Below, piece by piece: positions 56,241 through 64,000 of a stretch of 64,000 bases of DNA. The position numbers and the translations under genes are program-made. The notes beneath the pieces are model-generated. The model was not told the DNA's origin. It did no database searches and was given only the letters and a program-made list of their open reading frames with translations. Source of the DNA: Diphasiastrum complanatum (lineage: Eukaryota > Streptophyta > Lycopodiopsida > Lycopodiales > Lycopodiaceae); assembly GCA_029204225.1 (NCBI GenBank), contig CM055095.1, positions 70,351,574 through 70,415,573 of the forward strand. The letters run 5' to 3'. Within the stretch, counting starts at the first letter, position 1. Each line of letters opens with the position of its first letter.

Positions 56241-58532
56241 TCATGAAGGAAGTGTGAGGAGGCAAGTAGGGCCCGTGTATACCTCGTGTCTGCATCTGGT
56301 AGATCTTGAACTCTCTGAATATATGCGATGAGCTGGAAAGCTGCAGCTATCTGAATGGGTGGAACGGCAAACTCTGCAAGAAGAATCTCGTGCGGAACCG
56401 AGGACTTCGCCCGAATCATACGAGCTAGCATGGTGGTCTGTAATCGTGAAATGCTGTCCTAGTGTACACCATGTCTCTGCTGCATACAAGGCTGTGGGAG
56501 TGATAGTAGTGTCAAAAAGTCGGCACTTACTGCGAGCATCTCTGATGGACTTATTGAAGCTGAACTGCTCAAGCTGAACAAGGGAGGAATGCCCCTTCCC
56601 AAGTCGAGTGGTTGCTGCTTGTCGCATGCTGAAAGTAGGACCAGAAAAGAGTATCCCCAAATATGTATACGAGGAAACTACCTCTAAGGCCCGTACATCA
56701 AGCATGAGCTCCTGGCGCTGCATGAAGGCTCGAGAAGTGTTGAAGACCATATCCTTGGTCTTCGCAGTGTTCACCCCCAATTCCCATCTGGTACAGAAAC
56801 CCTGTAAACAATCTAGCTGCCTCTGTAAGCCCTCTCTGGTCGTGGATACTAGTACCACATCATCCGCATACAAGAGAATAGCAATCAAGATGGTGCCAAG
56901 TCTACAGCCAGCTCCTCCACACTATGAGATGGCTCGCTGTAACTCATCAATGTACAATCCAAAAAGGACTGGCGAAAGAGAGCATCCTTGTTTCACTCCA
57001 ATGGTGCTCCAAATGTGATCAGAGATACCACTACCATGTCGGAAGCATCCCAAGACCTTCTCATAAAGAGCCATCACTGCCAGAACAATATCCGTGGAGA
57101 AACCAAGATCCCGAAGTCTTTGAATGAGTAGGGAGCGTGGTACAGAATCAAAGGCTTTCCTGAAGTCCACAAAACAGCTGTAAACCCTTTCTTTCCTGTG
57201 CTTAGCTTCCTCAATCAAAGCTCTAAGTGTGAAAATATGGTCAGTGGTAGAGTAATGAGCCCGGAAACCTGCATGTCCCAATGCATGTAATCTCCTCGAT
57301 TCCGCCTCTGAGCTTACTGCAGACTGGAGTATGGTACCATAAAGCTTAGTGAGGACATGTCCGATCCTGATAGTGCGGTAGTTACCAGGAATCATGGGAT
57401 CACTATTTTTATGGATAGGATGGATGATGTTGGTGCACCAGGATGAAGGGAAGCCAGAGACAACGGCGGAATTGAGGAGAGTGGCTAGTGTGGGAGCAAG
57501 GAGGTCGGTAGCATGGATTAGGAGTTCAGACTCAAGGTCTTCAATGTCTCTTGCATTATGGGGTTTCATTTTCTTGATGGCCGCAAGTACCATGTCAGCG
57601 GTGAAGAAGGTGAACTGAGAGGGACGAGGGGAGATAGAGATAGGTGCGTCAGTAGGTATGGTATATAGACTGGTAGCGTAGTCGGTCCATATGCGAAGGT
57701 CTTCCAGGAGAGGTGGTGGAGTACGAGGGATAAACTCACGCCAAAAGGTGCCTGAAGAAGAACTGAAAAGAAGGTCAACGAGGCGTTTTCCTTTAGAGTC
57801 ATCATAAGCACGCTTTTTCCGACGGAGTATGCGATGGTAAGAACGTCGAGCAGAGCGAAGGAGGTGAGGCTCATGACTGCGTGCATGGGTGACAAGATGA
57901 TGAAGAGAGCGACACTTGGTATCATACCATGGAGGGTGTGGAGGGCGTAGCGACGAGGGACGTGTGTGTTTGCCTTTATGGGCCTTGGATGGAAAAGCTA
58001 GAGAAGCAGCATCATGAAGAGAGGTGCTAAGGAAAGCTGTTTGAGTCTCGAGTGTACTATCGTGCGGAAACGAATGGAGTAGGGAGGTAAGAATTTCCCA
58101 ATAGACTGGTGCGTATAAAGAGCTGAATGTATAGCTGGGTGCCCGGGTAAGCAGGGGATGTGAGGATAACTGAGGGGGTGGGAGGCGGCCGATAGCGAAG
58201 GAGAGAAAGGAGTGATCAGAGAGAGTGGTGGGGGAGATGTGAAAATCAGAGATGAGAGGTATGGAGGATGGTGATCCCATGAGATAGTCCACAACACTAT
58301 GTCCGCCACTATGAGGATGACAAGTATAACTGTCGGAATCTGGCCAGCAAGTTGTAAATGGCTCACTCATGTGCCTCTCCATACTGCAACAAATGCTCAC
58401 CATAGGGGGTAATAGGTCCCAAGCTGTCGTCTGAAACCCTGGTAACTCCCACCTCATCGTTGTCAAGAGCATGAATGTGTAGCTGGTCGGTGATGTCATA
58501 AAACTCAGACTGTTGTGAGGAGTATCGAGCAT
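56241..58532 (-). pseudogene. LINE endonuclease C-terminus and reverse transcriptase
   Basis: Minus-strand frame open from 58532 to 56241 except one in-frame TAG at 56924-56922. Blocks: endonuclease end SGGHSVVDYLMGS and TTLSDHSFLSFAIG (catalytic SDH kept); RT with NYRTIRIGHVLTKLYG, HALGHAGFRAHYSTTDHIFT, SCFVDFRKAFDSVPRSLL (first catalytic Asp), GVKQGCSLSPVLFGLYIDEL and, after the stop, LLYADDVVLVS (YADD, intact, about 56868-56836) and YTYLGILFSG. No zinc-binding tail of the zf-RVT type was recognised. Among the elements here it is the best preserved. Confidence 0.92.
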
Positions 58533-58757
58533 TAAAATCCCCAGTGAGGAGAATATGCCCTCGCTCTACAAATCTGATAATATTAGGTGACAAATCAAGG
58601 TATGGTGAACCTGTGCCCTCTGCAAAGGATGAAGACTCTGGAGGAAAGTAACAAGCCGCCACAAAGAGGTCCCTGTCCAAACCAATGTCCTGTCCAACAA
58701 TACGAATCCAGATATAGCGTGCATGCTCGTCATGTCTGATGAACTCGATGCTCGAGT

Positions 58758-58760
<3 letters not shown>
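58363..58760 (-). pseudogene. LINE endonuclease, middle part
   Basis: Minus-strand frame with IEFIRHDEHARYIWIRIVG, VAACYFPPES and ILLTGDFNARYSSQQSEF (the GDFNA catalytic motif, about 58560-58510). It ends at a stop at 58363 and must shift frame near 58380 to join 58532-56241. N-terminal endonuclease residues are replaced upstream by a GA microsatellite, so the LINE is 5' truncated there. Confidence 0.88.
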
Positions 58761-58847
<87 letters not shown>

Positions 58848-58863
58848 ATTGATTGATTGATTG
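58760..58863. repeat. (GA)n followed by (ATTG)n microsatellite
   Basis: About 84 bp of GA then five ATTG units. On the LINE's coding strand it reads CAAT repeats then (CT)n, immediately before the endonuclease fragment. Confidence 0.95.
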
Positions 58864-59473
58864 TAATAACATCCACGGCCAATAAGGCTTATGGGACAAA
58901 ATTTCTAATCAATGTAGGTGATGTTGGTATGTCTACATATGGTGGGCTATCTAATTGTGGAGAAGGTGACTATAGTTGTTGCATGAACATATCTAGTGAC
59001 TTCTACGTAAGCTCTTTCATTCATATATGAGCTAAGCTAACATATAGCATTTGGCTATTTCTCACATGTGATCTTGAGATCGGATACGATGTATCTCAAC
59101 TCCTACTGTTAGAGCTAGTATAAGCATGAGGAGGAGCCATGTTAGTATAGCTGACTAGGATAGTGATGAATTCCACAAAATTATATAAAAGTTTTTTCAA
59201 GCTAGTGAAAATGCTTATATTGTCCCATTGTCTCATCAAATGTCCATGTAAGAAGTACAGATTTTTGGTAACAATGCGATAGTAATGACATGGCTGAAAA
59301 TTGAAAGATATTTTCAGAGCAACAAAGAAAAGTGTAATGATTTCAGTAGATGGTTGCATGCTATTTCATTTGTTTGATTGATGTCTCTATAGTGTCTTTT
59401 CATTGACACTTTCTCTCTTTTAGTTTAGATGCATCAAAGTTTAGGTTCTAAGATTTGATTGCTGCAAATGTAG

Positions 59474-59552
59474 GTGCCATGTTATGGAGGTGGAATCTTT
59501 TGAAAATGAAGAAGTGGCCAAGCTTTTGAATGAATGGTTTGTAAGCATCAAG
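59474..59552 (+). CDS. DUF255/SPATA20-like protein, exon 4
   Basis: One base completes Trp135, then 26 codons encode [20 protein letters not shown] and WFVSIK (136-161). CHVM-E-SFE is the second half of the thioredoxin-like motif, carrying Cys136 and His137. Acceptor TGTAG, donor GTAATT, phase 0 at the end. The match to the family is residue for residue, with no stop. Confidence 0.97.
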
Positions 59553-59572
59553 GTAATTTTTATTAAGTGATG

Positions 59573-59659
59573 CCATTACTTGCTATAAGTTAGCACATTA
59601 CTTCAGGATGCAGTTTCATTACTTGCTAGAAGTTAGCACATTACTTTGGGATGCAGTTT
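59573..59659. repeat. Tandem duplication, 2 x 43-44 bp
   Basis: CATTACTTGCTATAAGTTAG and CATTACTTGCTAGAAGTTAG begin the two units, each ending GGATGCAGTTT. It lies 20 bp inside intron 4. Confidence 0.92.
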
Positions 59660-60839
59660 GTGTGGGCTTCCCTTGGTTCTTCTTGATGCACTTAAGTAGT
59701 GCTACCCAACGGGTAGTTCTTATTCCAAGGGCTACTATTGAGCTTGAGACCTCATCATCTTAAAGCTAGATCCTATACAATATTAAGTGCTTGCACCCCA
59801 TACCATAGATGCTCACTTGTCAGGATGATTTTCCATAGCTGATATACTCTTAGCCTTCTCCTTGTCCACAACGCTCATAGAAGTGCTTCTCCAAGATCCT
59901 GGACCTCCATTCTTGCTTTACTCATGGGCGACCAAACTCTCAAAAGGTGATAAGCTGGCATTTGATGCCTTTTAAGGTTAAAGCAAATATACATCATCAT
60001 GGAAGGAGATCATGAAAGGGTTTGTGCAGCATTTCAGTGTTTAGTGCTCTTTCTTACATATGTATTTAGTAAAAGGCTTATTATACAAGGAACGCTTCAC
60101 CATTGACTTCCAAATGATATATGTGACAAGTTTGACCAGATGCGTGTTAGATGCATAGCTATGCTTACAACACTTGTGACTACTTAACATTCTTTTCTGA
60201 GATGTTGGCATTTCATGCTTCTAAAAGCTGAAAAGAATCGTCATCTCTATGGAAGGGTTTGTGCGCTGTTCATGTGCTTTTTCTTACTATGACGTAGCTT
60301 ATTCACAAATCAATAGCAGTGACATTCCTTGTAAAATAAGCCTTTCACCACATACATTTCATTTGTACTACAATTATCCCAAATTACTATCAAGGGTAAG
60401 TTTTTTCCCGGGTTGATTCTTTGCATAAAATTCTACTTGTGACAAGACACATCATGTATTGGAACTTCAGAGCTCCTAGAAGTTCAATATCATATAAAGT
60501 CGCTATCAACTGAATTTGCAACTTTGGGAGTTGCTCAAAGAGCCGAGGACACGGATCAGAAATCTTGAAACACCAATAATCTATTAAACATTGCTAGAAC
60601 ATCGAGGATTTACAGCTTTATGTATTAAAAATTCTAGTCTTTGCTGAGATTTCCTTTGGATCTAGCTAATTATATCATAGAATCTTGATCCTCTCAAAAG
60701 ATACAAAAATATTGCATGATGGAAGAAGGTTTTGCCCTATAGTAGTGAGTATTTTTTAATTTACTAGAAGTGCATATTCACCCATGTAGTTTTGCTGCCT
60801 TGAGCTAGTGATATGCCCTTTTATTTCAAATGCTCCATG

Positions 60840-62230
60840 TCAAAAGTAAGCAGGATCAAGCTTTTTGCTTTCAAACGCAACTGGTCTACCATCCTGGTAA
60901 AGGACCGCTCCTACAACAAAGTCACTAGCATCCATATCCACCACAAAAGGTCAGTTAGGATCGACAATGTGTAAAATTGGAGCCTTAAAAACACAGTGCT
61001 TGAGAGTTTCAAAACTCTCATTCATTTTGTCAGTCCATGTTATCAGTGGACTCTTTCCGCGGCTACATTTCTTCTTCACCCCCTAAAAAACGTTCGTTAG
61101 GGGCAATGCTATTAAAGCATAGTCCATAATGAGCCTGTGAAAGAATCCTGTAAAGCCCGAAAAGGATTTCATATCACGAACTGTTTTCGGCTGCGGCCAT
61201 TCACATACCTTACGAACCTTATCATAATTGATCTCAATACCATGATTAGATATGATATGGCCCAGGTATTTGAGTTTAGTTTGAAGGAACTCACATTTTG
61301 ACTCCTTAGCATAGGTCTTTTCTTGCCTTAGGAGACTTAAGGTGATACGAAGATGCTCTTCATGCTCCTTAAGGGTCCGACTACAAAGTAATTTGTCGTC
61401 CAAATACACTACCACAAACTTTTCTAGATATGGATGAAGAATATCATTCATCATATGCTGGAAAGTGGCAGGTGCATTTGTGAGTCCAAAAGGTAAAACT
61501 AAAAACTCATAATGACCGTACTTGGTTTGAAAAAGTCTTAGGAACATCCTCGTTCCTAATCCTTATTTGATGGTATCCCCATCTAAGATCAATCTTGGAG
61601 AAATGCTTACCTCCATTCAGACGATCCATTAGATCCCATCCATCCTAGGTAAGGGATATCTCCCCAAGGGGACATACTAGGCCAAATGTGGCACATTCTA
61701 AGAAGTTCTTGCAACTGCCTAGAAATTTCAGCCTCTTCCTTAGTGCTAACCCTGTATGGAAAAGGGATACAGGCTTGCTTATCGAGAAGTAACTCTATAT
61801 GATGGCCGACACTCCTTTGGGGAGGTAGGCCATCGGGTAGTTTTTTAGGAGAACCATAGCTAAATTCTTGCCTAAGTTTGTTAAAAACCTTGCCTTCATG
61901 AATTCAACAAATGAGCCATTATGCAAAAAGGTTACACTATGTGTCACATAGTCCTTTTTTAAGGACTCATTCTTGGAGTAAAACCACGCCTTTCCTAAGA
62001 TTATGTCTACACTACCCCCGATGCCATTTTCACCACATACAAATGGTAATTTGGCGCGGTGGCCATCTTGAGTTTATGCACCAATTTAGAATTAATAAAA
62101 TTATGGGTTGAACTATCGTCTAAAAGAATAGTCACGACCTTGAAAAAACCTTACATACTCCATGCAAATAGAGTCATTAAGTTCCACAAAGGACCCATCT
62201 TAACTAAATATCTCATTTCAGATTTATAAT
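60840..62230 (-). pseudogene. Ty3/gypsy protease, RT and RNase H start
   Basis: Minus-strand order: aspartic protease with a DDSSTHNFINSKLVHKL block (about 62130-62080; DSG of the site reads DDS), a decayed linker, then RT with [20 protein letters not shown] (about 61530-61470), VVVYLDDKLLCSRTL (catalytic DD at about 61410), SKCEFLQTKLKYLGHIISNH and MKSFSGFTGFFHRLI (61083-61547), and the RNase H beginning at about 60985-60880. It is shifted in frame at 61547 and stops at 61083. Same lineage as the half elements at 16.4-18.4 and 30.4-32.1 kb by motif content, but a separate copy. Confidence 0.88.
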
Positions 62231-62757
62231 AGCAAAACGAGCTGATTTATTTTCTACATATAGCTCACTTTGTATCAGCGCTACTCCTATCATAATTGTG
62301 GATCTTTGAGGAGTAGGGATGAAAAATGTGGAGTGAATATGTGGGGCTTCACTTCTTGCCAAGGCCACCACATTATTGATTAGTTTTCGGCTTTTGTTGG
62401 TATTTTTCCAAACCATATTTTTTATTTAGCTTGTATCTGAGTATTTAGTCACTCAAGTACTAAAGTTTCTATTGCATCTTTGAAAATATCCTTTCTTGGA
62501 AGAAGATTCCTGCTTGAGGGGGGCTAAAGTGTTTCCCATCTTAGCCCCTCGATCATTGTCACTAAATGCATGCTTGTATGTCTACAAGCTTTGCACAAGT
62601 TTGAATTTTTTCATGTTTCTTGGTTCTTTTTGCAGTCAAGTATTCCAAGTAAAACCATTTGAGTTTCTTAGTGTGAAATTTGCAGTATCTCAATCACATT
62701 ATTGCTCAAAGTGAAGCCTCCTCGACAATATTGTCATAAGATTTTTTTGAAATGCAG

Positions 62758-62790
62758 GTTGATAGAGAAGAGCGACCAGATGTTGATAAG
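62758..62790 (+). CDS. DUF255/SPATA20-like protein, exon 5 (33-nt microexon)
   Basis: Eleven codons, VDREERPDVDK (residues 162-172), between acceptor AAATGCAG and donor GTACATTT. The block VDREERPDVD is nearly invariant in the DUF255 family. Phase 0 at both ends. Confidence 0.97.
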
Positions 62791-63066
62791 GTACATTTTG
62801 AGTACCTCTTGTTGATTTTGTGTGCCATTCGTCTAGGCTATAGCTAAAACTTAAGTTCACTCTACTAATGCACTTTGTGGGAGACATACTTGCATGGTTA
62901 GTTTACAAATTGTGTTGATCTTTTTATATGATTCAAATATGAAGTATTGGAGCTTGTAATTTAAAAGAAGTGGCAAGATAATGTTGCAATGAAGGAAACA
63001 TGTTTATGTTCCTCTTTGTCAACTTGTCAAGTTTATCTAACTTACAAAATTTTTACTTGATAATAG

Positions 63067-63215
63067 GTATACATGACATATGTTCAGGCAACTCAAGGAA
63101 GCGGCGGTTGGCCTATGAGTGTTTTTCTTACTCCTGAGCTTAAACCATTTGTTGGAGGGACATACTTTTCTCCAGAGGACAAATTTGGGCGTCTCGGCTT
63201 CAAAACAGTGTTGAG
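63067..63215 (+). CDS. DUF255/SPATA20-like protein, exon 6
   Basis: Codons 173-221 plus 2 nt: [19 protein letters not shown], then [20 protein letters not shown] and [20 protein letters not shown] and GGTYF-P are family hallmarks that end the thioredoxin-like domain. Acceptor TAATAG; donor GTTCAATG at 63216 leaves AG as the start of the next codon (Arg expected). Intron 6 runs past the window: no further exon was seen to 64000. The C-terminal helical region, which makes up most of the family's length, is outside. Confidence 0.96.
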
Positions 63216-64000
63216 GTTCAATGCAACACAAATAATTCTCATTCACATCACTACGTGATTTGCATATGAATGTAGAAAAATTGTCTTTTAGCTTCCTAAG
63301 AAAACTCGTTTTAGCAGGCAATAACCTTAATATGTAATTTGGATGACAAACTTTGGGAATAAATGCTTATTGCTTTTCCTTTTTTACATATTTTGAGAGT
63401 TATTTGAAATCTTAATACTATTTTTACCTTTCATTCTGGCTTTCTTAGATTAAAAAATATGTGATCTAGTGACAATTCGACAATTGCTATTGTTCCCATC
63501 ATAGATTGTGGAACAATAGATGCAATTGTAGGCAAAATATTTTGGACAAGGGCATCTATATGGGCCATGGATTTACATTAGTTGTTAGTTGTCATTTGAA
63601 CCATATACTTGTTGAACTTGGGGCTTGTTAATGTATCCTTACTATCAGTGGTTGATTTATCATAGAGTAGCTCTTAGCTTAAATCAACTTAACATCAAAT
63701 TAGCTCATTGTTCAGCTTGCTCTCAGCAACATATTCACTCTCTTTGCTCTTGTTCTCATTATTCGATCACTACATCTGCTAACTACTTTTTATTCATTCT
63801 AAGGATGATTTGGTGATGCTTTTTCCATAACTTGATATGATAACACTTTTTTGGCATAGAGGGCCCAAATCCCCTTTTAATTTGCTCATATCTTCGTGTC
63901 AGCTTGGATTTAAAAGTATTTTGCATCACATGATTGCTTTTTGGAGAAAAGACTAGTTCTTCAATTTATGCTTCTAGTTTCCTCTATAGTGGTTAGATTT
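63216..64000 (+). other. Start of intron 6
   Basis: AT-rich sequence with no match to the expected next block of the family (a helical segment with conserved Trp and Arg). One ORF of 63 codons at 63625-63816 has no motif. Confidence 0.6.

Larger units (their letters stand above)
51690..59473 (+). other. Intron 3 of the DUF255 gene, 7.8 kb
   Basis: Donor GTACATG, acceptor AATGTAG. It holds unassigned DNA (51690-53480), a candidate LTR (53480-54121), a copia RNase H fragment, a hAT transposase fragment (54440-55431), a nearly complete LINE (56240-58760) and two GA microsatellites. Confidence 0.85.
59553..62757 (+). other. Intron 4 of the DUF255 gene, 3.2 kb
   Basis: Donor GTAATTTT, acceptor AAATGCAG. 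Contains a 43-44 bp tandem duplication at 59573-59659, diverged repeats around 59955-60290, and a minus-strand gypsy fragment at 60840-62230. Confidence 0.88.

Noticed and set aside
1-64000. CRISPR arrays, bacterial operons, rRNA or tRNA genes
   Set aside because: No regular short repeats with spacers, no ribosome-binding-site/operon layout and no tRNA cloverleaf was seen; the split genes and LTR elements show eukaryotic nuclear DNA.

Overview
This is nuclear DNA from a land plant with a large, transposon-filled genome. The evidence is one plant-type host gene with short, cleanly spliced exons separated by introns of up to 14.6 kb, in AT-rich sequence packed with decayed Ty1/copia and Ty3/gypsy elements, LINEs, hAT-like DNA and microsatellites. 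Giant introns and this element mix suit a fern or another large-genome lineage such as a lycophyte or gymnosperm. The sequence does not settle which, and no bacterial, organellar or rRNA/tRNA genes were recognised.

Host gene. From 36235 to beyond the right edge, on the plus strand, lies the 5' part of a gene of the DUF255 / Thioredox_DsbH family (SPATA20 in animals, YyaL in bacteria). Six exons can be placed: 36235-36543, 51157-51229, 51668-51689 (22 nt), 59474-59552, 62758-62790 (33 nt) and 63067-63215. They join in frame for 221 codons plus 2 nt and carry a probable organelle-targeting leader and the thioredoxin-like CHWC motif. The gene continues off the window. Everything else between 36544 and 63066 is intron, mostly transposons.

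Layout. 1-15.2 kb: fragments of copia and gypsy elements in both orientations and two LINE 3' halves arranged head to head. 15.26-18.39 kb: the 3' half of a gypsy element on the minus strand. 19.58-24.71 kb: a second minus-strand gypsy type with a roughly 3 kb extra coding region downstream of integrase (Ser/Thr/Pro-rich linker and coiled coil). 24.88-29.21 kb: a probable DNA transposon with two convergent broken genes and a cluster of a palindromic motif. 29.27-32.12 kb: the 5' half of a gypsy element on the plus strand; it complements the 15.26-18.39 kb half almost exactly. 32.12-33.30 kb: a second, deleted copy of the extra-ORF gypsy type. 33.30-36.06 kb: intergenic DNA and the presumed promoter side of the host gene. 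Intron 1 (36.54-51.16 kb) holds a triplicated 360-bp repeat, a copia element with both LTRs but no reverse-transcriptase core, and a gypsy fragment. Intron 3 (51.69-59.47 kb) holds a copia fragment, a hAT transposase fragment and a nearly complete LINE. Intron 4 (59.55-62.76 kb) holds a gypsy PR-RT fragment.

All element assignments rest on motifs read by eye; boundaries given to the nearest ten bases or so are approximate. No element looks able to move by itself.
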